Positions 8,654-17,856 of a DNA stretch of 64,000 nt are shown here, in pieces. The notes under the pieces were generated by a model. That model was not told the DNA's origin, ran no database searches, and saw nothing but the letters and a program-made list of their open reading frames with translations. The first letter of the stretch is position 1. Every line of letters starts with the position of its first letter. Source of the stretch: Rothia mucilaginosa (GTDB lineage: Bacteria > Actinomycetota > Actinomycetes > Actinomycetales > Micrococcaceae); assembly GCF_901875305.1 (NCBI RefSeq), contig NZ_CABFLY010000001.1, positions 62,001 to 126,000 of the forward strand, written 5' to 3'. The translations under genes and the position numbers were made by a program.

Positions 8654-8668
8654 TTGTGAGTACGACAT
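8444..8668 (-). CDS. Small two-helix membrane protein, copy A
   Basis: 74 residues. The ATG at 8668 has a strong GAGGAGGT ribosome binding site, so this is the better formed copy. From residue 6 (TKRPVPFF) to the end it is identical to copy B; only the N-terminus (MSYSQ) differs. It has two membrane helices separated by an FKVIPNSFEVTD loop, and a C-terminal basic tail. It stands alone upstream of the secreted-protein gene. The conservation with only silent changes shows it is a real protein. No known family is recognised. Confidence 0.8.
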   Translation of the reverse strand: MSYSQTKRPVPFFVWASPILFLIYLPLLWFKVIPNSFEVTDLSTLLLAALQWTAFGSLLGYLGERRFAKPRASK

Positions 8669-8769
8669 TGTGACCTCCTCGTGACGTGGTATGGCCTGGA
8701 CGAGGGGAAACCCCTGTCAACCCATCATACCCGGAACCGTTCTCAAGTGCTAGAGGTGTGCCCGGGTGA

Positions 8770-9855
8770 TTAGAGGTATCGCTCCAGGCTACTCTCCGCC
8801 ATGCGGGTCAGCTGCTCACGCACCGTGCGGGCACGAGCCTCACCCACACCGTCCACGGCACGCAAATCCTCAAGGGATGCCGCCATGAGAGCCTGCAGGC
8901 TTCCGAAGCGCTCCACCATGCGTTCGGCAATCGCATTCGGAATGCTCGGAATACCAGCCAGCAAACGGAAACCACGCGGCTGCAGGGGAAGCTCCAGGTC
9001 GGGGTTCTCACCAAAGCCGACAGTGCGGGCAATCGCGCGCAAATCCACGATATCCATATCGTTCAGGTTCTGGAGCGCCTCAACACCGGCGGCAATCAGC
9101 GCGTCGTTCACCTCGGGTAGGTAATCGCGCAGAATCAGGTCGCTGGCGGTCATCTCGGGGGAGCGTAGTTCCTCCAGCTGCAGGGCAATCAGGCGGCCGT
9201 GCACACCGAGCTCCAGCACGTAGTGGCTGACCTCGCGGATGATGCGGTTCACCATCTCCATGCGCTGAAGGGTCATCGCCACATCCGCTAGAGATACGTT
9301 GGATTCAATCTCCAAGGCGGACAGGCTGGAGAGCACTGAACGCAAACGCTTCTTATAGCTTTCAAGGGTCTGAATCGCCTGATTCGCGCGGGCCATCAGG
9401 TACTGACTGTCCTCGACCATATAGCGGGTGCCGTCTACGTACACCGAAATCACGGACATTGAGGCACTTACCGAAATCACCGGGAAGCCGGTCTGAATCG
9501 CGGTGCGCTCGGCCGTGCGATGGCGGGTGCCGGACTCGTTCGTCTCGATGGATGCGTCCGGCATGAGCTGCACGGCGGCGTGTAGCAGGCGGGTGGCGTC
9601 GCGGTCGCAGATGATGGCGCCATCCATCTTTGCCAACTCACGCAGGCGGGTTGCTGAGAATTCAGTGTCGATGCTGAAACCACCCGACGACATGGAAGAA
9701 ACGGTGCGGTCGGATCCGAGTACGATGAGTGCGCCCGTACGGCCGCGCATGATGCGTTCCAGGCCTTCGCGGAGCTCGGTGCCGGGGGCGATTCGGGCGA
9801 TAGTTTTCAGTAAAAGGTCACTATAATTCATCTGCACGATGACCATTGTACCCAT
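8770..9855 (-). CDS. disA: DNA integrity scanning protein DisA (diadenylate cyclase)
   Basis: A 361-residue octameric enzyme that makes cyclic di-AMP from two ATP and stops when it meets branched DNA. The N-terminal DAC domain shows the DGA motif at 78-80 (KMDGAI) and the RHR motif at 111-113 (SGTRHRTAE), both needed for catalysis. A helical spine follows. The C-terminal helix-hairpin-helix DNA-binding part contains GIPSIPNAIAERMVERFG and DGVGEARARTVRE. AGGTG lies 7 bases upstream of the ATG at 9855; an ATG at 9846 is an alternative. radA is divergent, 199 bp away; disA and radA are neighbours in many bacteria. Confidence 0.96.
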   Translation of the reverse strand: MGTMVIVQMNYSDLLLKTIARIAPGTELREGLERIMRGRTGALIVLGSDRTVSSMSSGGFSIDTEFSATRLRELAKMDGAIICDRDATRLLHAAVQLMPDASIETNESGTRHRTAERTAIQTGFPVISVSASMSVISVYVDGTRYMVEDSQYLMARANQAIQTLESYKKRLRSVLSSLSALEIESNVSLADVAMTLQRMEMVNRIIREVSHYVLELGVHGRLIALQLEELRSPEMTASDLILRDYLPEVNDALIAAGVEALQNLNDMDIVDLRAIARTVGFGENPDLELPLQPRGFRLLAGIPSIPNAIAERMVERFGSLQALMAASLEDLRAVDGVGEARARTVREQLTRMAESSLERYL

Positions 9856-10042
9856 AATCGCACCTAAAGAGTGACGTCAGGGGCGAAACGGCGGGCTAAA
9901 GTGCCTTAAAAACGAATAGATGTTCTCGATATTTATGCAAAGATACTTCAGCGTGATCTCCTCGCGTTTAATAGTAAAAATGTGTCCGGGGGTACTCCCT
10001 TTCGCCGTGACCAAACACCGCGTGCCCAGCAGAACAAACCCC

Positions 10043-10048
10043 TAAAAT
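10043..10048 (+). promoter_or_regulatory. -10 element of the leaderless radA promoter
   Basis: TAAAAT is followed by AGACCC and the ATG at 10055. No Shine-Dalgarno is present. Confidence 0.6.
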
Positions 10049-10054
10049 AGACCC

Positions 10055-11506
10055 ATGACCGCGCGCACAAAAAACACCAAAACCGCCCCCGCCTACCGCT
10101 GCACCGAATGCGGCTGGACCACCGCCAAATGGGTGGGCCGCTGCGGCGAATGCCAGACCTGGGGCACCGTCGAAGAAGCCTCCGGAGGCACCCGAGCACG
10201 CACTCGAGCCGCATCCAGCGTGCAGAAACCCGCTCAGCCCATCGCAGAAGTCGACTCGCGCGTAGCCGCCTACATGAGCACCGGAAACCCAGAATTTGAC
10301 CGCGTGCTCGGCGGCGGACTTGTACCCGGCGCGGTCATCCTCATGGCGGGCGAACCCGGCGTGGGCAAATCCACCCTGCTGCTGGATGTAGCCGCCACCT
10401 TTGCGCGCGGCACCGCCGGGATTGCGGGGCAGAGGGGCGCGCAGAACCGTACAAATACCCCCGCGCAGAACACCCAGCCGCCGCGCCCGGTCCTATACAT
10501 CACCGGCGAGGAATCCGCCGCGCAGGTCAAGCTCCGCGCCGACCGTATCGGTGCCATCGCCGAGACCCTGTACCTGACCAGCGAAACCGACCTCGGCACC
10601 GCCCTGGCGCATATCGAGCAGATTGACCCGGTGCTGCTGGTCATCGACTCCGTGCAGACCCTCGCCTCCGCAGAAGTTGAGGGAAGCGCCGGCGGCGTCA
10701 CCCAGGTGCGTGAGGTGGCCGCCTCCGTCATTGCCGCCGCGAAGGAACGCAATATGTGCACCCTGCTCGTCGGCCACGTGACCAAGGAAGGCACCATCGC
10801 GGGCCCGCGCCTGCTCGAGCACCTGGTGGATGTGGTCTGCCAGTTCGAGGGTGATAAGCACTCGAATATCCGCATGCTACGCGCGATTAAGAACCGCTTC
10901 GGACCCACCGACGAGGTGGGCTGCTTCGACATGCACGAGGATGGCATCGCCCCCGTGCTGGATCCCTCCGGCATGTTCGTTTCTAGCACCCCGCACCCGG
11001 TGGCCGGCACCTGCGTGACCGTCACGATGGAGGGTCGCCGCCCCCTGCTCGCGGAGGTACAGGCCCTGCTGGATCAGGCCGTGGCCCCGGCCCCGCGCCG
11101 TACCGTTTCGGGCCTGGACTCGGCGCGCATCCAGATGCTCCTGGCGGTGTTGCAGCGTCGCGCCGGGCTAAACGTGGGCAAGCTCGACTGCTACGTCTCC
11201 ACGGTCGGCGGCGCAAAAATTGCCGAACCGGCCGCCGACCTGGCCTGCGTCATGGCGTTAGCCTCGGCAGCGCAGAATAAGCCGCTACCGCGCAAGCTTG
11301 CGGTCTTCGGCGAAGTCGGTCTGGCCGGTGAGGTGCGCGCCGTGCCGGGCATCCGTCAGCGCATTGCGGAGGTGGGCCGCCTGGGCTTCACGCACGTGCT
11401 GGTGCCCGCCTCCCCGGCGGGCGTGGGGGATGTACCCGAAGGTGTGACCGTGCGTGAGGTAACCACCCTGGGTGAGGCGCTGGCCCTGCTCTTCCCGCAA
11501 AAGTAG
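10055..11506 (+). CDS. radA: DNA repair protein RadA (Sms)
   Basis: A 483-residue RecA-related helicase that processes recombination branches. An N-terminal C4 zinc finger (Cys16, 19, 30, 33) is followed by an ATPase core with Walker A GEPGVGKS (99-106), the RadA-specific KNRFG motif near 279-283, and a C-terminal Lon-protease-like domain. A Gln/Asn/Pro/Arg-rich insert of about 25 residues (about 119-145, GQRGAQNRTNTPAQN) follows Walker A; RadA proteins I know lack it. The likely transcript begins at the ATG (TAAAAT 6 bases upstream). It ends at a strong shared terminator. Confidence 0.96.
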   Translation: MTARTKNTKTAPAYRCTECGWTTAKWVGRCGECQTWGTVEEASGGTRARTRAASSVQKPAQPIAEVDSRVAAYMSTGNPEFDRVLGGGLVPGAVILMAGEPGVGKSTLLLDVAATFARGTAGIAGQRGAQNRTNTPAQNTQPPRPVLYITGEESAAQVKLRADRIGAIAETLYLTSETDLGTALAHIEQIDPVLLVIDSVQTLASAEVEGSAGGVTQVREVAASVIAAAKERNMCTLLVGHVTKEGTIAGPRLLEHLVDVVCQFEGDKHSNIRMLRAIKNRFGPTDEVGCFDMHEDGIAPVLDPSGMFVSSTPHPVAGTCVTVTMEGRRPLLAEVQALLDQAVAPAPRRTVSGLDSARIQMLLAVLQRRAGLNVGKLDCYVSTVGGAKIAEPAADLACVMALASAAQNKPLPRKLAVFGEVGLAGEVRAVPGIRQRIAEVGRLGFTHVLVPASPAGVGDVPEGVTVREVTTLGEALALLFPQK

Positions 11507-11536
11507 CCGCCCGCTACATCAGCACATAGAGAGTTA

Positions 11537-11583
11537 AGGAGGGGGCTCCCGGTTGGCATGCATGCCGCCGGGAGCCCCCTCCT
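11537..11583. terminator. Bidirectional terminator after radA
   Basis: A 16-bp perfect stem (11537-11552 with 11568-11583, arm AGGAGGGGGCTCCCGG) lies between converging radA and the FUSC-type gene. Confidence 0.85.
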
Positions 11584-11612
11584 CTATGCTTTGTGACTGG
11601 TTGCCGACCCCG

Positions 11613-13031
11613 CTAGTCCTTGCGAACCTGTGAGGGGCGGTCGGTACGCGGCTGCGTGACGTTCTCCTCCTCGTTCTCGTGCAGGATGATATTGAGTGAA
11701 CGGGTATGCAACCGATCGGACTGACGGTGAATGCTCTCCGAAGCGTTCTCCGGCACGGAACCGGCCACGGTGGCGGCGCCCATTTCGGCGGCGCGCGCCT
11801 CCATCTCTTCGGGGCTCACATGCAGGTCGACCACCGGTAGCACGGAGGTGCTCGGGGCGTGCTCCGTCATGGCCTCGCCCAGGGGCATCAGCTTGTCCAG
11901 GGCGTCCTTGTGGCTCATGCCGGTGGCCTCCAGGAAGTCGACCACGATTAGGCGTAGCATCAGCACCAGCGACTCGCCCTCGAAGGAAGCCACACCCATG
12001 TAGCGCGGCTCGAGAGTTCCAGCCAGATGTACCATACGGTCCTGCGCCTTCTTCATGTAGTACTCGCGCTCTTCCTTCTTCGGCGAAGACATGCCCAGGC
12101 CGATACTCTGGGAGGCCAGTGACAGCTCATCCAGGGCCTTACTCAGTGAAACCTGTGCGGCCGCACGTAGCTGTACGTGGTGAATGGTGGAGGCCATGCG
12201 GCGGTTGAGGACGCGGTCGTTACGAATCGCCAAATCTATCGCGGCAAGAGTCTTCGACATGCGCTCCAACTCGCCTTTGCTCTTGCGGCTATTCCAGGAC
12301 AGCTCATTCATACCCTGCGCGGTAATCAGGTCGCCTCGGCCCGCATCATACAGCGGTTGCAGGGCGCGGGCATCGAGCAGGCTCTGGTATGCCTTGTTGT
12401 AGTCGTAATAGCGAATTGCTTCGGAGGAGAGCGTGAAAACCTTCGCGAACGCATCCATGAGGGCTGTTGCGCGTTCACGCGGGTTCTTACGCGGGTCGCG
12501 TGGCATCAGGTACATGGCGAGGAATGCGAAAGCGCCGCCAACTAGACCGTCAAAACTGCGGGTGAACGCATCGTCAGGCACGGGCAGCAGGAGTGTAAAA
12601 CAGGCCTGGAAGCTCAGCTGAATCGTAAAAATAATGCCCTTATCAATAAATCGGGCAATAATCACGGTCAAGAAAAGCACCACTGCCGCCTGCCAGGTAC
12701 CGTGACCGAGCAGAATCAGCAGAAGGTCGCCAATGAGAATGCCGAGGGTCACGCCGAAGGAGACCTCAAGGATTCGGCGGGAATGCTTAGCGCCGCTTAC
12801 ATAGCCCAGGGATACGAGGGCAGCGACCGGCGCGAAAATGGGCTCGTGGTGGCCCAGGACGCGCTCAGAGAAAAGCCAAGCGCCCATAGACGCCGCAACA
12901 ATCTGCACAGACTGAAAGAAGTCTGCTCGGACTCGATGAATACCCTCACGAATGAACTGCCGGGTGTTCTGTTCAGTAGTGCGTAGAATCTCTGTGAAGC
13001 GTGCCATGAGCACCATCATACCGGCGCTCAT
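11613..13031 (-). CDS. FUSC / aromatic acid exporter-like membrane protein
   Basis: About 472 residues. The first 180 contain five to six hydrophobic helices arranged as in FUSC/ArAE proteins (QIVAASMGAWLF, PIFAPVAALVSLGY, FGVTLGILIGDLLLILLG, VVLFLTVIIARFI, GLVGGAFAFLAMYL). A long cytoplasmic helical domain (about 190-420) and a polar tail follow. The family is often linked to efflux of aromatic acids or to cell-envelope integrity; the substrate here is unknown. The start is uncertain: ATG at 13031, ATG at 13007 or GTG at 13040, none with a good ribosome binding site. It stands alone on the minus strand. Confidence 0.8.
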   Translation of the reverse strand: MSAGMMVLMARFTEILRTTEQNTRQFIREGIHRVRADFFQSVQIVAASMGAWLFSERVLGHHEPIFAPVAALVSLGYVSGAKHSRRILEVSFGVTLGILIGDLLLILLGHGTWQAAVVLFLTVIIARFIDKGIIFTIQLSFQACFTLLLPVPDDAFTRSFDGLVGGAFAFLAMYLMPRDPRKNPRERATALMDAFAKVFTLSSEAIRYYDYNKAYQSLLDARALQPLYDAGRGDLITAQGMNELSWNSRKSKGELERMSKTLAAIDLAIRNDRVLNRRMASTIHHVQLRAAAQVSLSKALDELSLASQSIGLGMSSPKKEEREYYMKKAQDRMVHLAGTLEPRYMGVASFEGESLVLMLRLIVVDFLEATGMSHKDALDKLMPLGEAMTEHAPSTSVLPVVDLHVSPEEMEARAAEMGAATVAGSVPENASESIHRQSDRLHTRSLNIILHENEEENVTQPRTDRPSQVRKD

Positions 13032-13142
13032 AGGGTGCACAAGACACTTAGGGAGTGTTGGGTTGAAGTGTGAGAGACCCCGCGTTTCACGCTCCTACCC
13101 AGGCTGAGGCCGTATGCCTCACATGGCCCATAACCGCGGAAG

Positions 13143-14942
13143 CTAGCCGCGGAGGCGACGCACCACCCGCGCCAGCAGACTCGGATGAGTGGCAGGCCCC
13201 TCAGCCGATGCGTCAGAAGACGACTTGGGCTCAACAGCAACAGGGCGCGGTTCTTCCGCACCGTGTGCCCCGTGAATACCCTGCACGCCGCCACTCATAC
13301 GCGCGCGCTCTAACTGCAGGCGATGCTCAGCATCCCAGGAATGCGCCCGATCAGACATCGCCCATTCAAACCCCGCGGTTAGGGAAGTAACGGTGAAAAG
13401 CTCACGGGCGGCACGGACAGTTGCACCCAACGGCTCAGGAAGCGCCGGAACCTGCGTCGCGGCGGGGAAGGGGGCCGGGGGCGTGCTTTCGTCCGACTTT
13501 TCTTCACCGTGTGCAAGAATCTGCGCCAGCAGGTAGGCGCGATCGGCCCGCAACGCCTCCAACAGTTCGGTGCGGCGCGCATCCGTGGCAACAGCTGCAT
13601 ACCGCAGGGCCGCCGCGACCATGAGCTCGGGAACCCCACCGGCCAGCATGCCCAGGGGCAGAGTGAACTCACCCCAACCATATAGACTCAGTGCGCCGCC
13701 CACGCGCACCTGCGTGAAGGCGTCGGGAATCAGCGCAAGCACCGGAATACCGGCCGCAGCCGAGAAGACCGCCGGATGGTACCGGCTCGTAATCGTCAGC
13801 GCCGCCGCCCGGTGCACGAGCAGGCTCTGATCCGTATGCAGAATCGGCAGAACGATTGCCGCCTCGCGCGCGGCGGGGGAGAGCAGGCCCGCGATGCGCT
13901 CATGGGTGTCCGCATCCCCGCGCCGCCCGGGCTGATTCGCCTGGAGCGGGTCGCCAAAGTGGCTGAGGAAAACAGGGGCGTACCCGTGCTCGCAATATAC
14001 CTGGTTGAGCAGGCCCGCCAGCCGCTCGGCCTGCTCCTGCGTGCATGCGTTAACGGTGACGCAGACGTAACGTTCGGGGAGGGCACCCAGCAGTTCGGAG
14101 GGGTCGAGGGTCACGGCGTGCGCGGTGCCTGCCTCATCTGCCTCGTCGGCGTCTGCGGTGTAGTCGAGCGCGCGGGAGGGATGCTCGGGCGCCGCGTCCG
14201 TCGCGTCGTCCACGCACAGGCGCGCATCAATACCGCGCTCGCGGCACCATGTCAGGGAGTTCTCCTCGCGCACCGAGACCGAACGGGCCGAGCGGAGCAT
14301 GCGTTCGAGGGTCTGCGCATCCCTCTCGGTGAGGGTGGGGCCCAGCGACTGGCCGGTCACGAACAGGGGAACACCGGTGTACTCGGCGACGAGGGCCACC
14401 GCGGCACGCTCGTAGAGCAGCCAGCCGAATCGGGAATTGAGGTTGCCGCCGCCGGAGATGAGCACCGCATCCGCGGTCGCCACAGCGCGCGCCCAGTCGA
14501 TGATGGTGCGCACGGTGTCCTCCGCGGGATGCAGGGGCTCGGGCAGGGCGCGTACCTCGGGCGTATTGAGGAGGCGCTCCAGCAGGTCGGTCGGGTCGGT
14601 CTCGCGAGGTGCGGCACCGCCCTCGTTGGCCGGGTAGAGTTCCCGCAGGATGCGCTCGATGGCCTCCAGCGTGAGTTCACGCTCGGCCGGGGACCAGGGG
14701 AAGAGAAAAAACGGCAGGTAGGAGTAGCCTCCGCCGTCTGTGTTGCGGGGTGCGTTGAGGTATCGCGCCGAGTGCCGCTCGTCGCGGGTCATAAGGGTTA
14801 CGGAGCACCCGCCTTCGTGCAGGAAACGGGCAGCAGCCATGGTCATCGCCTCATCGCCCACGTGGTAGGCGTGCTGGCCGATATCGCCGACTACGAGTAC
14901 GCGCGGCGTGCGGGAATAAGTAGAATGGGCGTTCTCCGTCAT
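13143..14942 (-). CDS. Polysaccharide pyruvyl transferase family protein
   Basis: A 599-residue protein of the CsaB/WcaK type, whose members add pyruvate ketals to wall or capsular glycans or act as related glycosyltransferases. Visible: an N-terminal Rossmann-like start (RVLVVGDIGQHAYHVGDEA), the GGGNLNSRFGW segment near 168-178, FVTGQSLGP near 197, and a second-lobe sequence with ITSRYHPAVFSAAAGIP. The C-terminal 130 residues are family-specific and end in a basic VVRRLRG. The gene begins 3 bp after the stop of the GT2 gene, so the two form an operon, probably for a surface glycan. Confidence 0.85.
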   Translation of the reverse strand: MTENAHSTYSRTPRVLVVGDIGQHAYHVGDEAMTMAAARFLHEGGCSVTLMTRDERHSARYLNAPRNTDGGGYSYLPFFLFPWSPAERELTLEAIERILRELYPANEGGAAPRETDPTDLLERLLNTPEVRALPEPLHPAEDTVRTIIDWARAVATADAVLISGGGNLNSRFGWLLYERAAVALVAEYTGVPLFVTGQSLGPTLTERDAQTLERMLRSARSVSVREENSLTWCRERGIDARLCVDDATDAAPEHPSRALDYTADADEADEAGTAHAVTLDPSELLGALPERYVCVTVNACTQEQAERLAGLLNQVYCEHGYAPVFLSHFGDPLQANQPGRRGDADTHERIAGLLSPAAREAAIVLPILHTDQSLLVHRAAALTITSRYHPAVFSAAAGIPVLALIPDAFTQVRVGGALSLYGWGEFTLPLGMLAGGVPELMVAAALRYAAVATDARRTELLEALRADRAYLLAQILAHGEEKSDESTPPAPFPAATQVPALPEPLGATVRAARELFTVTSLTAGFEWAMSDRAHSWDAEHRLQLERARMSGGVQGIHGAHGAEEPRPVAVEPKSSSDASAEGPATHPSLLARVVRRLRG

Positions 14943-14945
14943 GGG

Positions 14946-16004
14946 TTAGCGTCCCTCCCCGCGCGGGGATGCAGACCGTGCGCGGGGCGCGAGGGAACGA
15001 ACCGCAGAACGCAGGGCGCGCAGGGCACCGCGTCCCCGCGACCGGTCGGCGGTGAGCCTGGCCTCCAGCTCGCGCTGGCGCGCATCCATAACGGCCTGAC
15101 GAGCCTCGATGCGCTCCAGACGCTCCCCGAGGGAGCGCAGAAGATCCAGGGATTCGCGGGTCAGATCGTGCCCGTCAATCACGCGGCGTTCCAGGTCGGC
15201 CATCAGGTGCGCCTGGTAGAGGTACGGGCCCGGCCGCCCGCCGGATTGCAGGTCGTCGCGAATTGCGCGGGCGCGCACGCTCGCGTCGAATCGGGCGTGC
15301 TCGGCTTGGCGTTGCACGCTATTGGCTTCCGCGCCGTCAGCCTGCGGGCGTAGCGACCAGTAGGCGAGGGGTACGTCCACGAGCAATATCTCCGTCACTG
15401 CCGCGGCACGCAGGTTGAATTCCCAATCGCCGACCACGGGCAGGGACTCGTCGTAGGGGCCGACCAGCTCGTGCAGGCGGCGGCGGTACAGGATGCCGAT
15501 GGGTACGGCGCGGTTGGTGCGGTAGAGGAACTGCAGTCCGAAACCGGGCAAGCCGTCGTGGAAGATGCGCTCCTCGTACACCTCGAACTCGCCCTCGGGG
15601 GTTTCGCGTTCGTAGCGTTCTACCACGCGGGTCGAGCAGATGAGCGCTTCGCTTGCGCGTAGAGCCTTGACGGTGCGTTCCAGGAACTCGGGGGCCCACA
15701 GGTCGTCATCGTCGTGGATGGCCACGAACTCGCTGTCGGTGGCCGCCAAACCGGCATTCGAGGCGGCCTCCATGTTCCCGCCGCCGGTGGTGAGCAGCAT
15801 GAGCCGCGGTGTGTCGCCCTCCAGCAGATGCGCGAGGGGTGAAGCCTGCAGAATGGCGCGGGTGGTAGACTCGTCCCCGCCGTCGTTGATGACGCAAACC
15901 GTGTAGTCAGTAAAAGTCTGCTCGGCGATATTGGCCAGGGCACGGCGCAGGAAACGGGGGCGGTCCTTCGTACGGACCAGAACAGCTACGGTGGGGGAAG
16001 ACAT
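14946..16004 (-). CDS. Family 2 glycosyltransferase
   Basis: A 352-residue GT-A fold enzyme. The start gives VAVLVRTKDRP (7-16), the nucleotide-sugar binding INDGGDE follows (39-45), and an acidic metal-binding DDDD at 98-101 (VAIHDDDDLW) holds the DXD function. GPYDESLPVVGDWEFNLRAA later in the domain matches the acceptor-side signature. The C-terminal 100 residues are a charged coiled coil (RRVIDGHDLTRESLDLLRSL). The ATG at 16004 is chosen; a GTG at 16010 is possible. It probably works with the pyruvyltransferase gene 3 bp downstream on a cell-surface polymer. Sugar and acceptor are unknown. Confidence 0.85.
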   Translation of the reverse strand: MSSPTVAVLVRTKDRPRFLRRALANIAEQTFTDYTVCVINDGGDESTTRAILQASPLAHLLEGDTPRLMLLTTGGGNMEAASNAGLAATDSEFVAIHDDDDLWAPEFLERTVKALRASEALICSTRVVERYERETPEGEFEVYEERIFHDGLPGFGLQFLYRTNRAVPIGILYRRRLHELVGPYDESLPVVGDWEFNLRAAAVTEILLVDVPLAYWSLRPQADGAEANSVQRQAEHARFDASVRARAIRDDLQSGGRPGPYLYQAHLMADLERRVIDGHDLTRESLDLLRSLGERLERIEARQAVMDARQRELEARLTADRSRGRGALRALRSAVRSLAPRARSASPRGEGR

Positions 16005-16143
16005 AGTCACTTATCGGTTGGGGGAGGGCGTGTGAAGGCTCGCGAACTCACACCATTATGAAGGCGTTAGCTCCCGCGCTCAACCCGCGCCGACCGTAGA
16101 TGAGAAGGGGAATCAGATGGGGCCGGTGGCGGCACATGAAGCC

Positions 16144-17184
16144 TCAGAGAAGCGCCTGAATCGCCATCATGATGACCACACCGACCATAAAACACGCTGG
16201 AATGGTCACAATCCACACCAGCAGGATCTGAAGCACAATGCGGGGCTTCAACGCGTTGAAACGCTGGTTAACTCCCGCACCCAGGATTGATGCAGTCGCC
16301 AGATGCGACGAAGAGAAGGGAACCTGCAACAAAAAGTACCCAAGAACCTGCACGGCGGCGGTAGTTCCCTGCGCGACAGCACCGCGAAGGGGGTCGATGC
16401 GCACCATCTTGTACGCGAAGGTGTAACCGATGCGCCGCCCGCCGCTGAGCGTTCCGAGGCCCAGAGCCACAGCGATGAAAAGCGTGCCGAGGAGCATGCC
16501 TGCGGTGTCCAGGGGATGCGTGCCGCCGGAGCTCGGATGGGCACCGAGCAGGGGAACCATGAGCGACCACAGGAGCAGGTACAGGTAGCCTGTCTGCACC
16601 CCGTGCAAGAGCGAAATCGCGGAGGAGGACACGGCAAGCGCCTCGCGGGAATGCTGGTTGACCATGCGCGGGTTGTGCCCCACCACGAACCGGTAGAAAG
16701 GAATCACCATGACCCAGGAGAGCATAAAAATCAGTGGGGGCAGGTAGAGCAGCGGCCAGAGGGTCGCCTCGAAGATGCGCGGTAGAAACGAGCTGAGGTG
16801 CAGTTCCTGGCTACCCTGTGTGCTGAATCGGGCCCACCAGCTGACCCCGGCCAGCGCGCCGATGAGCGCGTGGGTTGAGGAAGAGGGCAGGCGGAACACC
16901 CAGGTCAGCATACCCCAGATGGAGCAGACGAGCAGCGCGGCGAGGATGCCGCTCAGACCGGTTTCTCCCTCGGGGGCGCTCACCCAGGTGGCCGAGTACT
17001 CGCCCAGTAGCAGGAAGGCGCTCACGACACCGAGAACATTGAAGAGGGCCGCCAGGTAGAGGGCTGAGCGTTCGCCGAGGGCGCGGGTGCGCACGGGCAC
17101 GGCGACCGTGTTGGAGGCGTCGTGCATGCCGGTCACGTAGACTGCCGTTCCGAACGCACAGAGGGCGAAGGGGATCAGGAGCAT
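16144..17184 (-). CDS. pit: PiT-family inorganic phosphate transporter
   Basis: 346 residues with about ten hydrophobic helices. The two family repeats are visible: GMHDASNTVAVPVRTRAL near 19-36 (the GANDVANA-like site) with PSSSTHALIGALAG near 100, and PFSSSHLATASILGAG near 295-310. It imports phosphate with protons or as a metal-phosphate complex. It overlaps the DUF47 gene by one base (TAATG), a strong sign of coupling. The length is at the short end for PiT. The gene symbol names the family, not a verified orthologue. Confidence 0.9.
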   Translation of the reverse strand: MLLIPFALCAFGTAVYVTGMHDASNTVAVPVRTRALGERSALYLAALFNVLGVVSAFLLLGEYSATWVSAPEGETGLSGILAALLVCSIWGMLTWVFRLPSSSTHALIGALAGVSWWARFSTQGSQELHLSSFLPRIFEATLWPLLYLPPLIFMLSWVMVIPFYRFVVGHNPRMVNQHSREALAVSSSAISLLHGVQTGYLYLLLWSLMVPLLGAHPSSGGTHPLDTAGMLLGTLFIAVALGLGTLSGGRRIGYTFAYKMVRIDPLRGAVAQGTTAAVQVLGYFLLQVPFSSSHLATASILGAGVNQRFNALKPRIVLQILLVWIVTIPACFMVGVVIMMAIQALL

Positions 17185-17801
17185 TAGGACTCCTGCACGA
17201 TGATGCGGCCAATCTCGGTGGAGACATCGCGCATTGCGTTGGAGGCGGCGGTTAGCTGGGCTAGGAAGGTCACGTAGCGGCGGTAGCGTTCGTGGGTGTA
17301 GCGGGTGGAGATGTAGGCTTCGTACTCTTCGGCGGTGCGCAGGGCCTGTCGCGAGATGCGGAGCATGTCCATCCAGTAGTTGTCGAGGCCGCGGATGTCG
17401 GCAAGCTTGGGGATGACGGCCGCGGTGAGCACGGCCTGCCGCTGAATGATGTCCAGGATTGAGGTGATGTGTGTGGCGAAGCCGTCGATGCTGTGCAGGG
17501 ACAGTACGTGTGCGGCACTCGTGAGTTTTTCAACGGCGGTGGTGAGCTTACGTGCCAGGGTGTAGAGGTCCTCGCGCGGAATCGGTGGGGAGAAGGAGCT
17601 TCGCACTTCGGTGAGGGTGCGGTAGAGCAGGTCGGTGGAGTCGGCCTCGTGCGCGAGCATGCGCTCGAAGAGGGCGGGGTATTCGGCGACGGGGGAGCCC
17701 ACCATTTCGGAGAGGAGCGCCGCGGCCTCGCCGACCTGGGCCGAGATTTCGGCGAGGGAAGCGAGGGATTCGTTCGCGTGGGGGAAGAGGCGGTGCAGCA
17801 T
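17184..17801 (-). CDS. DUF47/PhoU-like Pit accessory protein
   Basis: About 205 residues, almost entirely helical, with the DUF47 pattern: a charged start (LHRLFPHANESLASLAEI), HEADSTDLLYRTLTEVRSSF near 68-87, PIPREDLYTLARKL, then a DNYWMDMLRISRQAL segment. Proteins of this family are usually encoded beside PiT transporters and are thought to modulate them. The ATG at 17801 has a GGGAAC ribosome binding site; an ATG at 17855 would add 18 residues. It is the first gene of the two-gene operon with pit. Confidence 0.88.
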   Translation of the reverse strand: MLHRLFPHANESLASLAEISAQVGEAAALLSEMVGSPVAEYPALFERMLAHEADSTDLLYRTLTEVRSSFSPPIPREDLYTLARKLTTAVEKLTSAAHVLSLHSIDGFATHITSILDIIQRQAVLTAAVIPKLADIRGLDNYWMDMLRISRQALRTAEEYEAYISTRYTHERYRRYVTFLAQLTAASNAMRDVSTEIGRIIVQES

Positions 17802-17856
17802 AGTTCCCAGTCTAGCGAGTGGTCGGGGTTGAGGAGTATTTTGGACGCGACTCACG

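Noticed and set aside
13776..15353. 525-codon plus-strand frame across the pyruvyltransferase and GT2 genes
   Set aside because: Antisense to two genes with clear family motifs; spans their junction and has no family signal.
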